Of a stretch of DNA of 64,000 nucleotides, positions 1-9,383 are shown one piece after another (the first letter of the stretch is position 1; every line of letters starts with the position of its first letter). Made by a program: the position numbers and the translations under genes. The notes below the pieces were generated by a model. The model was given only the letters and a program-made list of their open reading frames with translations, was not told the DNA's origin and did no database searches. The stretch lies in the NCBI GenBank assembly GCA_003166795.1, contig PMUS01000014.1:1-64000 (forward strand), in the 5' to 3' direction. Origin of the DNA: Acidobacteriota bacterium. Its GTDB lineage: Bacteria; Acidobacteriota; Terriglobia; Acidiferrales; UBA7541.

Positions 1-648
1 CATGGTGTGTCGAGTAATTTGGAGAAAGATTGGCAGGGAGCAGACGCAATGCTGACGCCCGGATGGCCGGAAGTTGGGAAGCACAGAAGGCCGGGCGCAG
101 CGGCAGCGATGGGTTCTTGCCGGCGCCCTCGCTGTACCGTCATTTTTTCCGCCCTTTACTCCTTTTTGATTTTTGATTCTTGCTTCTTATTTTTTGTTTT
201 TGACTGCGGACTTTTTCGAGGCGAATCGGGGCATTCGGACTGCGGTTCGAAGATAGCATTTTGTGGAGCGAGTTTAACCTGTACGGAAGTACGGAAGAAG
301 TTCAGGGTGGTCGCAAGACAGGATTTGCGACGGAGGAACGGAGACATAGAGAAATTACCCCGGCAGGGGCGAAGAGATCCGAGGAAACGACTATCTTCAG
401 CCCTTCGCGGCGCCAGATGGGCTGCACTCGATCTTTCCCCCTTATACCTCTTGATTGGCATATCCAGCCTCGTGAATTCTCTCTCACGTCGGCTGGTACA
501 AGAAAGCCCGGTCAGGTTATGCGGCGGGCCAACGGGCGATGTGGTTTCTTCACCTCCATCTTACGAGTCACTTAAAAAACTGGATAGCTCAAATAGACCT
601 AAGTCGTAGAAGCAAACCACCCGCACGAACGAGCAACATCTTGCGGCT
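1..648. other. no convincing gene; T-rich stretch
   Basis: I see no recognisable coding region here. Open frames exist on both strands, but their translations are basic, low-complexity and resemble no family I know. Bases about 141-214 are unusually T-rich, with repeated runs of T5 to T6, unlike the GC-rich surroundings. The stretch may be the 3' flank of a gene lying outside the window, or decayed sequence. Confidence 0.5.
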
Positions 649-1101
649 TCACGTCCGGCGGAATTCCGTTTCTGCGAGGTTCTTTATGTTTGCGAGCATC
701 GAATTATCGCCGTCGTTGGAATCCTCGTATCGCTTCTGGCCATTTGCGACGGCTGCGAAATCACCCTGCGTTATTTCGAGTCGCGAAGCCTGATCGCCGC
801 GCTTCTTGAGGTCATAGGTCACGGTCAGATAGTTCGAGGGATCGTCCGCGATTTTCGAGTTGGGATCGATGACGGTGTACACGAGCCGATAAGGCGGTTC
901 CACGGTGACGATATGCCCCGTCACGTAAATGATTCCGTCGGCAGCGCCCCTCCACAGCAGAGCAGAGCCGGATTTCCAATCGGATTCGGCGTTGCACCCA
1001 AACATGTATTGTCTTATGAATTCCGAGTCGGTCAGGACCTTCCAAAGAACTTCGACGGGAGCATCCACTTCGACGTTCTTGCGTATCAGTAATTCGGTCA
1101 C
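649..1101 (-). CDS. SRPBCC (AHSA1/START-like) domain protein
   Basis: A protein of 150 residues. The N-terminus (ELLIRKNVEVDAPVEVLWKVLTD) is the usual opening beta strand and helix of the SRPBCC helix-grip fold, followed by GCNAESDWKSGSALLWRG, the typical W-x-x-G-x-x-L-W pattern of the AHSA1 branch, and a PPYRLVYTV strand. Members bind hydrophobic ligands or act as Hsp90 co-chaperone-like domains, but the ligand cannot be read from sequence. The start is GTG, with GGAGA about 11 bases upstream. No partner gene such as an ArsR regulator is adjacent. Confidence 0.8.
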   Translation of the reverse strand: MTELLIRKNVEVDAPVEVLWKVLTDSEFIRQYMFGCNAESDWKSGSALLWRGAADGIIYVTGHIVTVEPPYRLVYTVIDPNSKIADDPSNYLTVTYDLKKRGDQASRLEITQGDFAAVANGQKRYEDSNDGDNSMLANIKNLAETEFRRT

Positions 1102-1145
1102 GTTCGATTTTTCTCCAAGGTAAGGGACGCGCTAGAAGAGAACTT

Positions 1146-1586
1146 CTAGTGCTCGGGGGTTTCGTGCGCGCCGACTGTTTCGTCGGGCACGTCGCCGGTG
1201 CGGCCTTTGACGCGGTCGTAGACGCTGTAGTGGCAGGTCGAGCCGAGCGCCTCGTTGTAGTAGGTCGAAACGCCCAGCGCGGTGCGCAGCTCCTCGTTGA
1301 AACGGCGCAGGTCGCTCAACTGGGTCACGCGTATGGGCACCTTCTGGCCTTCGTTGGTCAGGAGAAATTTCTGGTAGCCCGCATCCCAAAGCCGCGTGAA
1401 CTGGCCCTGGAGCATGTTCGAGGGAATGATGGTCATACGGAAACTGCCCTGCGGTTCCTTGCGAAGCTCCGCGCCGCAATTGTATTTCTCGATGCGCACC
1501 ACGCCGCCCGAGCTACGAACCAGAAATCCCTTGGCTGCAAGGGATTCGACCTGAGGCTGAGTGAAGAGCTTGTCTACGTACCACAT
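1146..1586 (-). CDS. conserved hypothetical protein, 146 aa
   Basis: I do not recognise this protein. It is soluble-looking, with no signal peptide or membrane segment, and has only two cysteines (in YNCGAEL and GSTCHYSV). Codon use matches the neighbours, and it lies 44 bases upstream of the SRPBCC gene on the same strand, so the two may be co-transcribed. The ATG at 1586 lacks a strong ribosome-binding site. The C-terminal tail is rich in Glu and His and is probably disordered. Confidence 0.55.
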   Translation of the reverse strand: MWYVDKLFTQPQVESLAAKGFLVRSSGGVVRIEKYNCGAELRKEPQGSFRMTIIPSNMLQGQFTRLWDAGYQKFLLTNEGQKVPIRVTQLSDLRRFNEELRTALGVSTYYNEALGSTCHYSVYDRVKGRTGDVPDETVGAHETPEH

Positions 1587-1689
1587 GGACGATCAGGATA
1601 TGAATTTGGCGGGTGGTCTGTAAAGGTAAAAAAGCGCGAAGTGACGATACGTTTGAAATTGGGGGCGGGCAGGACTACCCTTAGGGAGC

Positions 1690-1890
1690 ATGAACAGCCC
1701 GCTCCATTTACTGATTATCGGGATCATTGTCGTAGTGCTGTTTGGTGGGCGAAGGATTTATCCCCGGAAGCCGCCTACTCACCCACTTCCTGTCACTAGC
1801 CCGGTAGAGAGTGCCCGTACGTCGGTAGCTCCGAAAGAAAAGCCGTGGCAAGCGCTGACCTGGTTTCTGCGTCCTCGGCGTCCGCGTTAG
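1690..1890 (+). CDS. TatA-like short protein, apparently truncated
   Basis: A 66-residue frame whose first 23 residues match the N-terminus of TatA/TatB subunits of the twin-arginine translocase: a short N-terminal hydrophobic helix (HLLIIGIIVVVLFGG) ending in the FGG hinge and a basic pair. In true TatA an amphipathic helix beginning PEL follows; here the chain goes to a proline- and arginine-rich segment instead. Either this is a decayed or truncated TatA, or a small unrelated membrane peptide. GGAG lies only one base from the ATG, so translation may be weak. Confidence 0.4.
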   Translation: MNSPLHLLIIGIIVVVLFGGRRIYPRKPPTHPLPVTSPVESARTSVAPKEKPWQALTWFLRPRRPR

Positions 1891-2131
1891 TCTTCGATTC
1901 GCGACTAGAATTCCTTCCAATTGCTCTTTCGACTCAAAGCCGATATAACGTGACGCGGCGAGGACACGGCGAATTGCGCCCGGAGCGCCAAGCATGTGCG
2001 CCGGGCATGGCATGCCGCGCCCCTCCAAAACTACCAAGCGAACCAGATCGAGGTAGATGGTATTGCGCAAGCCAAGGACTATTGCCGGGCGTAGCAGTGC
2101 TACGCCCCTACGAAGAGGAAGCGGAGGCGTA

Positions 2132-4024
2132 ATGAGGACAGCAGGAGTGCGCACACGCGTCGCGCTAGTCATTACCGGCGTTCTACTGGCTGCATGTACT
2201 GTGATTTCGAGCGCGGCGGCGCAGGCTGCGCCTGATGGCGCGGCGCTGTTCAAGGAACACTGTTCGATGTGTCACCTGAGCGACGCGGCGAAAGGGAGTG
2301 CCGCCCCCACAACAGCCGTGCTGGCGCAAAAGTCCCAGGAAGAAATCCTGCGCGCGCTTGAATCCGGAGCGATGGTCATCTACGGCAATCGCATCTCCAA
2401 GGCTGAGCGGCAGGCGGTCGCTGCATTCCTCTCGTCCAACACCTCAACCACCGCAGCTCTGTCTATGGCGAATCTCTGCGCGACAAAGCAGCCGATCACA
2501 ACCGGTGGAATGCTTCGCCCGGAAAATTGGAATGGCTGGGGCGTCGATGTGGTGAACTCGCGCTATCAGGCGCACACACCCATCCGCGCCGCTAATGTGG
2601 CAGGTCTGAAATTGAAATGGGCGTTCGGGATTCCCGATGCAAGCACCGCGTACGGCCAACCGACTGTCGTTGCGGGCCGGGTGTTTTTTGGCTCGGGCGA
2701 CGGAACGGTCTATGCGCTGAGCGCCGATAGCGGATGCACGATATGGACGTACCGAGCGGACACAACCGTGCGGAGCGCAATTACGGTAGCCGCGGTCGGC
2801 GAGAATCGCTACCTGGCTTATTTCGGGGACGGCGAAGCGAATCTGTATGCAGTTGACGCTCAGAATGGAAAACTCGTATGGAAGGTCAAGATTGATTCGC
2901 ATCGCGCTGCCAGGATTACTGCAGCGCCTCAGCTATATCACAACCGCCTTTATGTGGGCCTCGCGTCGAACGAGGAACTGAGCGGAGGCGATCCTAATTA
3001 TCCCTGCTGCACATTCCGCGGAAGCGTGGTCGCGGTGGACGCGCTGACCGGAAAGCAGATCTGGAAGGCGTACGCGATTGCCGAAGCGGCCGGGCCATCG
3101 AAACCCGGCAGCAGCCATGCAAAGTTCAGTCCCGCAGGTGCGGCGATCTGGGACGCGGTCACGATTGACGCAAAGCTCGGCAGGCTTTATGTGGGAACAG
3201 GCGACGCATACGTTGACCCTGCCGCCGATGGCACTGACGCAATCGTTGCGTTCGATCTGGCCACGGGGAAACGGCTGTGGGTCCAGCAGAAAACTCCCGA
3301 CGACGTCTTCAACTTCGGCTGCATTGATCCGCGTCACTTCAATTGCCCGCCGCGGCCAGGCGAAGATGTGGACTTCGGCTCCTCGCCGATCCTGCAAGAT
3401 TTAGGCAATGGCCATCGGATTCTGCTGGCCGGTCAAAAGACAGGCGTGATGTACGGACTCGATCCAGACAACGGCGGAGAAGAACTCTGGCAGGCCCGCG
3501 TGGGACAAGGAAGCGGCTTGGGAGGAATCGAATGGGGCTCGGCGACGGACGGAACGAACGTTTACGCCGCAAATTCCGATATCTCGACGCTTACATCCTC
3601 GGGTGCTGCTCCCCCGCCTCCAGGCGGGCTTGCCGCGATTGATATCCGTACGGGAAAGCTCCTGTGGAAGACGATGCCTCCGAAAACGCCTTGCGAGGGC
3701 AAGCCAGGGTGCAGCGGAGGGCAGCTCGCCGCTGTGACCGCGGTTCCCGGCGTGGTGTTCTCCGGCGCGATGGACGGGCACCTGCGCGCGTACTCGGCCG
3801 CCGGCGGCAAGATCCTGTGGGACTTCGATACGCAACCTGACTTTCCTACCGTGAATGGCGTCCCCGCCCACGGCGGCTCGATGAGCGGCAGCGGCCCGGT
3901 AGTTGCCGGCAACATGTTGTTCGTCGCGTCGGGCTTCACTGTGACGGCGGGCATGGCGGGAAACGTGGTGCTCGCCTTCGAAAGCCAACCGGCGACTGCT
4001 GCGACGGCGACCAACTCGCACTGA
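2132..4024 (+). CDS. secreted PQQ-dependent dehydrogenase with N-terminal cytochrome c domain
   Basis: The 630-residue protein has an N-terminal export signal; the LLAAC segment around residues 18-22 could be a lipobox, or cleavage may follow the later Ala-rich stretch. A heme c site CSMCH lies at residues 44-48. The remainder is a PQQ beta-propeller with recurrent W-motif blades (for example AVDALTGKQIWKA) and the opening NWNGWGVDVVNSRYQ. The vicinal pair CC in PCCTFRGS recalls the adjacent-cysteine disulfide of methanol dehydrogenase-type enzymes. Overall layout resembles polyvinyl-alcohol-dehydrogenase-type quinohemoproteins; the substrate is unknown. ATG 2132 follows a purine-rich GAGGAAGCGGAGG. 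A paralogue lies at 46708-48642. Confidence 0.88.
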   Translation: MRTAGVRTRVALVITGVLLAACTVISSAAAQAAPDGAALFKEHCSMCHLSDAAKGSAAPTTAVLAQKSQEEILRALESGAMVIYGNRISKAERQAVAAFLSSNTSTTAALSMANLCATKQPITTGGMLRPENWNGWGVDVVNSRYQAHTPIRAANVAGLKLKWAFGIPDASTAYGQPTVVAGRVFFGSGDGTVYALSADSGCTIWTYRADTTVRSAITVAAVGENRYLAYFGDGEANLYAVDAQNGKLVWKVKIDSHRAARITAAPQLYHNRLYVGLASNEELSGGDPNYPCCTFRGSVVAVDALTGKQIWKAYAIAEAAGPSKPGSSHAKFSPAGAAIWDAVTIDAKLGRLYVGTGDAYVDPAADGTDAIVAFDLATGKRLWVQQKTPDDVFNFGCIDPRHFNCPPRPGEDVDFGSSPILQDLGNGHRILLAGQKTGVMYGLDPDNGGEELWQARVGQGSGLGGIEWGSATDGTNVYAANSDISTLTSSGAAPPPPGGLAAIDIRTGKLLWKTMPPKTPCEGKPGCSGGQLAAVTAVPGVVFSGAMDGHLRAYSAAGGKILWDFDTQPDFPTVNGVPAHGGSMSGSGPVVAGNMLFVASGFTVTAGMAGNVVLAFESQPATAATATNSH

Positions 4025-4199
4025 TTGGGCATGCTGCGAGCGGCCGCCTTCGAGCATCCAATGGGTGCCCCGGCGAGGATTGGGCGCCTGAGAAATCCGA
4101 AGGGCGCAGCAAGCGTCGCCCCTACAAAATCCGGGCACATCTGCTAAACTGTTCCGAATTAGCAAGGTACGGGAAATTACCGGACATCAGACTGCAAAA

Positions 4200-5168
4200 A
4201 TGACGCCATCGAACAAACCGGTCGTATCGCCGGCCCAGCCGGGCTCCGACAGCCGTGTGGGTCAGCACCTGCTGGAGCGCATCGGCAACACGCCGCTTAT
4301 CAGAATCGAGCGGACCGCATCGGAATTCCCGAACGCGACGATTTGCGCGAAGGCGGAGTGGTTCAATCCGGGCGGCTCGGTGAAGGACCGCGCGGCCTAT
4401 TCCATGATTCGAGAGGGCGAACGCCGCGGGGATCTGCGTCCGGGCAAGGTGATTCTCGACGCGACCAGCGGAAACACGGGCATCGCCTACGCGATGATCG
4501 GGGCGGCGCTGGGCTATCGCGTGAAGCTCTGCTTGCCATCGAGCGCGTCGCCGGAACGCAAACAAATTCTCGCCGCGTACGGAGTCGAAATCGTATCCAC
4601 TCCTGGCGGTGAGGGCACGGACGGCGCGATTAGGCGCGTTCGTGAAATTTACGAAGCGGACCGCGAGAAGTATTTTTATCCCGATCAATACGGCAATCCG
4701 GCGAATCCCGCGGCGCACTATGCCACCACGGCGCCGGAAATCTGGGAACAGACGCACGGCCAGATCACGCATTTCGTCGCCGGGCTCGGCACGAGCGGAA
4801 CTTTCGTCGGCACCACGCGGCGGCTGAAGGAGCTGAACCCTCAGATTCGCTGCATCAGCTTTCAGCCGGATTCCAGTTTCCACGGCCTGGAGGGGCTGAA
4901 GCACATGGCCACGGCGATCGTGCCGCCGATTTACGATGCCACCCTCGCGGATGAAAATATGGAAGTGCTCACCGAAGACGCGCAACGAATTGCGAAGCGG
5001 CTGGCGCGCGAGGAAGGACTTCTCGTGGGCGTCAGCGCCGGAGGCGCGCTCTGGGCGTGTCTTGAAATCGCGCGGCGGCTCAAGCGCGACGAACGAGCCG
5101 TGATCGTGACGGTGTTCCCCGATTCGGGCGAAAAATATCTGAGCGAGCGATTCTGGAGCGAAGAGTGA
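4200..5168 (+). CDS. cysM: cysteine synthase, CysM-like (PLP-dependent)
   Basis: A 322-residue fold-type II PLP enzyme. The PLP lysine is in NPGGSVKDRAA, the phosphate loop in TSGNTGIA, and the glycine-rich GLGTSGTF loop follows. These are hallmarks of O-acetylserine sulfhydrylase / CysM enzymes, which join a sulfide donor to an activated serine. Because the next three genes encode a JAMM peptidase, a ubiquitin-like carrier and its E1-like activator, the likely sulfur donor is the carrier thiocarboxylate, as in Mycobacterium tuberculosis CysM/CysO, rather than free sulfide. Its stop overlaps the next start by four bases. Specificity for O-phosphoserine or O-acetylserine cannot be decided here. 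Confidence 0.9.
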   Translation: MTPSNKPVVSPAQPGSDSRVGQHLLERIGNTPLIRIERTASEFPNATICAKAEWFNPGGSVKDRAAYSMIREGERRGDLRPGKVILDATSGNTGIAYAMIGAALGYRVKLCLPSSASPERKQILAAYGVEIVSTPGGEGTDGAIRRVREIYEADREKYFYPDQYGNPANPAAHYATTAPEIWEQTHGQITHFVAGLGTSGTFVGTTRRLKELNPQIRCISFQPDSSFHGLEGLKHMATAIVPPIYDATLADENMEVLTEDAQRIAKRLAREEGLLVGVSAGGALWACLEIARRLKRDERAVIVTVFPDSGEKYLSERFWSEE

Positions 5169-5605
5169 GCGCGCCCGCCCTGAAAATACGGGAAGAGATG
5201 TTTCGCCGAATCCATGCGCACGGCGTGGAGACCTATCCCCACGAATGCTGCGGCGCCATTCTCGGGCGCGATGGCGAAGGCTCGCGCGAAGTGATTGACC
5301 TGCTGCCGCTCGCCAATCGCCGGGACGATTCGCCGCGGAACCGGTTCGAGGTGACCGCCGACGATGTCCGCCTGGCGGAAAAAACGGCGAGAGAGAAGAA
5401 ACTCGAATTGATCGGGTGGTATCATTCGCATCCCGATGCTCCGGCGCGACCGAGCGAATACGACCGCGATCACGCCTGGCCGTGGTATAGCTACATTATC
5501 GTAAGCGTTCAGAAGGGCGAGCCGCGCGATACCACTTCGTGGCGCTTGCACGACGACCGCGCCGCATACGACCCCGAAGAGATCGAAGTCTTGGGGCATC
5601 TTTAA
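5165..5605 (+). CDS. mec: JAMM/MPN+ metallopeptidase (Mec-like, M67 family)
   Basis: A 146-residue single-domain protein with the JAMM zinc signature: a catalytic Glu in YPHECCGAILG and HSHPDAPARPSEYD, which fits H-x-H-x7-S-x2-D exactly. In the CysO pathway this enzyme releases cysteine from the C-terminus of the carrier protein; relatives also trim extra residues from carrier C-termini. Both roles would fit, because the adjacent carrier has a three-residue tail after Gly-Gly. The start is GTG, inside the cysM stop codon (GTGA overlap), indicating translational coupling. Confidence 0.9.
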   Translation: MSAPALKIREEMFRRIHAHGVETYPHECCGAILGRDGEGSREVIDLLPLANRRDDSPRNRFEVTADDVRLAEKTAREKKLELIGWYHSHPDAPARPSEYDRDHAWPWYSYIIVSVQKGEPRDTTSWRLHDDRAAYDPEEIEVLGHL

Positions 5606-5658
5606 GTCAATTCAACGACGACGGGCATCTAATAGCAGGTACACGAGGAGGAAGGCGA

Positions 5659-5943
5659 ATGGCAGTCAAGGTCATCATTCCGACGCCGCTGCGCGCGTAT
5701 GCGGGCAAGCAGGAAAGCGTCGAGGTGCAGGCAGCGACGGTGGGCGAGGCGCTGGCCGCGTTGACGGGCAAGTTTGCGGAGCTGAAAAAGCACCTTTATT
5801 CCGATGACGGGCGCCTGCGCAGCTTTGTGAACGTTTATGTGAATGACGAGGACATCCGCTACCTCCAGAAGGACCAGACAGCCGTCCGCGAGGGCGATAC
5901 GATCAGCATCGTGCCCTCGATTGCCGGCGGCGCGCGCGACTGA
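5659..5943 (+). CDS. cysO: ubiquitin-like sulfur carrier protein (CysO/MoaD/ThiS family)
   Basis: A 94-residue beta-grasp protein: VKVIIPTPLRAYAGKQESV opening, a VGEAL helix, FVNVYVNDEDIRYLQ, and the terminal GDTISIVPSIAGG motif. The carrier glycine pair is followed by Ala-Arg-Asp, so the translated C-terminus is not the reactive Gly-Gly. The length resembles CysO-type rather than ThiS proteins. ATG 5659 is preceded by GAGGAGGAAGG, an excellent ribosome-binding site, which excludes the longer frame reaching back into the previous gene. The protein should be adenylated and thiocarboxylated by the E1-like product encoded 38 bases downstream and deliver sulfur to CysM. Confidence 0.9.
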   Translation: MAVKVIIPTPLRAYAGKQESVEVQAATVGEALAALTGKFAELKKHLYSDDGRLRSFVNVYVNDEDIRYLQKDQTAVREGDTISIVPSIAGGARD

Positions 5944-5981
5944 ACCGGTTAAGGCAAAGGCTGCAACGGGAGATTTTTTCG

Positions 5982-7175
<1,194 letters not shown>

Positions 7176-7229
7176 CGACGCACTGAGCCCGTTCGAGCGA
7201 CGATTGCCCAGGTTTTGCCGGAGGATTGA

Positions 7230-7484
7230 ATGGCAGCGACGAAGATTACGATCCGCACCGATGGTTCCATACGAGTGGAGGGCGACTTCGAAGTCCTGGA
7301 CCAGGATGGCAAGGCATTTGGCCTCGCCGGGCGTAACAAGATTGGTCTTTGCCGCTGCGGGCACTCCGAAAACAAGCCGTTCTGCGACGGCGCCCACAAG
7401 AAAGTGAACTTCCAGAGTGTGATCCAGGCGTTCGATCTCCCGCCGGTTCCCCCAGCCCCACCAGCCCCCCTTCCCAAGCCCTAG
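7230..7484 (+). CDS. CDGSH iron-sulfur domain protein
   Basis: A small 84-residue protein carrying the full CDGSH cluster motif, CRCGHSENKPFCDGAH, which ligates a 2Fe-2S cluster through three Cys and one His. The C-terminal tail is proline-rich (PPVPPAPPAPLPKP). ATG 7230 follows GGAGG with a five-base spacer. Located 54 bases after moeZ, it is probably the last gene of the cysteine operon; a role in redox or cluster transfer is plausible but unproven. Confidence 0.9.
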   Translation: MAATKITIRTDGSIRVEGDFEVLDQDGKAFGLAGRNKIGLCRCGHSENKPFCDGAHKKVNFQSVIQAFDLPPVPPAPPAPLPKP

Positions 7485-7497
7485 AGCGCGCCCTCCA

Positions 7498-7512
7498 GGT
7501 GAGAATCTCACC
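7498..7512. repeat. 15-bp palindrome after the CDGSH gene
   Basis: GGTGAGA-A-TCTCACC is a perfect 7-1-7 inverted repeat placed 13 bases after the CDGSH stop codon. The one-base loop is too small for a normal hairpin and no T-run follows, so an operator-like protein site is as likely as a terminator. Confidence 0.35.
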
Positions 7513-7534
7513 GATAGGACGTATTCCCACTTAG

Positions 7535-7557
7535 CCTGAGACGTCCTGAGACGCCCT
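7535..7557. repeat. 10-bp tandem direct repeats upstream of the GGDEF gene
   Basis: CCTGAGACGT and CCTGAGACGC lie head to tail and are followed by a further CCTG. The period equals one helical turn, so the copies face the same side of the DNA. They sit about 130 bases before the diguanylate cyclase start. Confidence 0.4.
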
Positions 7558-7685
7558 GTGTATCCTTTTGCGACGTTACCGGGTACTCGACGGGGAAACT
7601 CCTTGAGAACTAGTATAGTTAGTTAGGGGCATCGCCGCTCCGAAACGGCACATGAGTTGCTGTTTCACTGTTTTCTGGGGGCAGT

Positions 7686-8984
7686 GTGGCGGGTCTGGGC
7701 AAATCTTGGGGGCGGTACCGTATCGGCGTGGTCCTGCTCGGGACGATTGCCCTGGCCGGATTCTGCGTGGTTCTGTGGTTCCTTCGCAAGTCTCACTACG
7801 TATCCGACCCGCTATTCGATGCCTACCTGGAAATGGCGGGTAGCCTGATTGCCTTCACCTTTGCCGCGAATGCCATGGTGCGATTCCGCGGAACCCATGA
7901 CCGAATTTCGCTGATTCTGGCTTTCGGGTTTGTCCTGGCGGGGCTGATCGAAGCCGGAAGCAGCATGTCGTTCTATCACGGGATGCTCGTGCCGCCGCCC
8001 GGAGGGGCGCAAATCTCGCTGGGGTGGCTCGCGGGGCGAACACTGCTTGGCGTGCTGCTGCTGGCCGCGCTGATCGTTGAGAAGCGGATCCCGGTATCAC
8101 GCGATCCCGGAAAAGAAATCGCGGGCGTGACGCTTATCGTGGGGGCCGTCGCGTACCTGACCAGCGTCTTTTACTTCATGCTGCCGCGCGCGCCGAAAGT
8201 ACATCCTGGCGCCTTTGTGCCGCGCGGGTGGGACCTGCTTCCTGCCGTGATTTACATTGTCGCGACGGTGGGATACGGCTGGCGATTGCGGCGTACGACC
8301 GCAGCCCTGGACCGGGCGCTCTTCATCGCCGCCGGACTGAACGTCATTTGCCACATCACGATGAGCCAGTCGCAGCGCATGCTCGATGCGCCGTACACCC
8401 TCGCGCACGGGCTGGTGGTTTTGAGCTACGTGGTCGTGCTCGGCGGAACGTTGCTCGATAACGCCCAACTCTTCGATCAGGTGAGCCGAATGGCCGCCTC
8501 GGATTCACTCACCGGTCTCGCGAATCACCGCCGCCTGCTCGAAGCGCTGGAGAACGAGATCGAGCGATCCCGCCGCAACGGGCGCCAATTCGCGGTGTTG
8601 CTGTTCGATCTGGACGGCCTGAAAAAGATCAACGACAAATACGGCCACCTCACAGGTAGCCGGGCGATCAAGCGCCTGGGAAGCGTGCTGCGGAACAGCA
8701 GCCGGATGATTGACACGCCGGCGCGATTTGGCGGCGATGAGTTTGCGCTGGTCCTTCCAGAAGCGGGCGGACACGAAGCCGAGCAGGCCGCAACGCGCAT
8801 CTGCGAGAAGCTTGCGACGGACGGCGAGGAACCGTTTGTCTCTGTCAGCGTGGGACAGGCCGTGTATCCGGCGGACGGGACCACCATTGAACAGCTTTTG
8901 GGCGCGGCCGACCTGGCGCTCTACAGAATGAAAAGGCGGGGGCCGGGGAAGTTTCATCTCAGGCATTTGGTGGCGTGCTTGTGA
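7686..8984 (+). CDS. membrane-bound diguanylate cyclase (GGDEF)
   Basis: A 432-residue protein. Residues 12-260 hold about seven hydrophobic segments, a MASE-like sensory membrane domain of unclear family, followed by a GGDEF domain (about 270-430). GGDEF is intact at 349-353 and the inhibitory I-site RMID is at 340-343, so cyclic-di-GMP synthesis with product inhibition is expected. No EAL domain is present. The start is GTG at 7686, preceded by GGGGG. A PilZ protein gene begins 22 bases after the stop, so enzyme and likely effector seem to be co-expressed. Confidence 0.9.
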   Translation: MAGLGKSWGRYRIGVVLLGTIALAGFCVVLWFLRKSHYVSDPLFDAYLEMAGSLIAFTFAANAMVRFRGTHDRISLILAFGFVLAGLIEAGSSMSFYHGMLVPPPGGAQISLGWLAGRTLLGVLLLAALIVEKRIPVSRDPGKEIAGVTLIVGAVAYLTSVFYFMLPRAPKVHPGAFVPRGWDLLPAVIYIVATVGYGWRLRRTTAALDRALFIAAGLNVICHITMSQSQRMLDAPYTLAHGLVVLSYVVVLGGTLLDNAQLFDQVSRMAASDSLTGLANHRRLLEALENEIERSRRNGRQFAVLLFDLDGLKKINDKYGHLTGSRAIKRLGSVLRNSSRMIDTPARFGGDEFALVLPEAGGHEAEQAATRICEKLATDGEEPFVSVSVGQAVYPADGTTIEQLLGAADLALYRMKRRGPGKFHLRHLVACL

Positions 8985-9006
8985 AGAAGAAAAGGGGGCA
9001 TGCGAT

Positions 9007-9342
9007 ATGCCGCTTGGGCTAGGGGGATCCAAGTCGTTCAACGCCATACGTTGCGAAACACGAGTTCCCATGGAAGTCGGAGTGCAAATCAGCGGTCATG
9101 GCGCGCATCCAGGAACGGAAACCACATTTACGGAGAATGTGAGTTCGCGCGGAGCGCGCGTGTTCAGTACCCGCCGGTGGAAGATCAATGACCGGATGGT
9201 GATCACGACGCCTGCGGGTTCTTTTCAGTCAACCGCGCGCGTCGCGTATTGCCATTCGGTGCCGCAGGCTGGTTTCGCGGTGGGGCTGGAGTTCGTCGAA
9301 CCCAGCGCGGGCTGGGTGGTGGGCGACGGATTCGGACGTTAA
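9007..9342 (+). CDS. PilZ domain protein, likely c-di-GMP effector
   Basis: A 111-residue single-domain protein with the two PilZ binding elements: R-x3-R in RCETR near residue 16-20 and the (D/N)-x-S-x2-G element NVSSRG. Both motifs appear intact, so it probably binds cyclic-di-GMP made by the enzyme encoded just upstream. The start ATG follows AAAAGGGGGC. It has no membrane or signal segment. Confidence 0.82.
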   Translation: MPLGLGGSKSFNAIRCETRVPMEVGVQISGHGAHPGTETTFTENVSSRGARVFSTRRWKINDRMVITTPAGSFQSTARVAYCHSVPQAGFAVGLEFVEPSAGWVVGDGFGR

Positions 9343-9383
9343 TTGCCGCGGATTTCTGATCCCGCTGATTTCCCTGCTTTGAT

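Noticed and set aside
7-609. 200-codon open frame at the window start
   Set aside because: Basic, low-complexity translation that crosses a T-rich stretch; no family features or ribosome-binding site.
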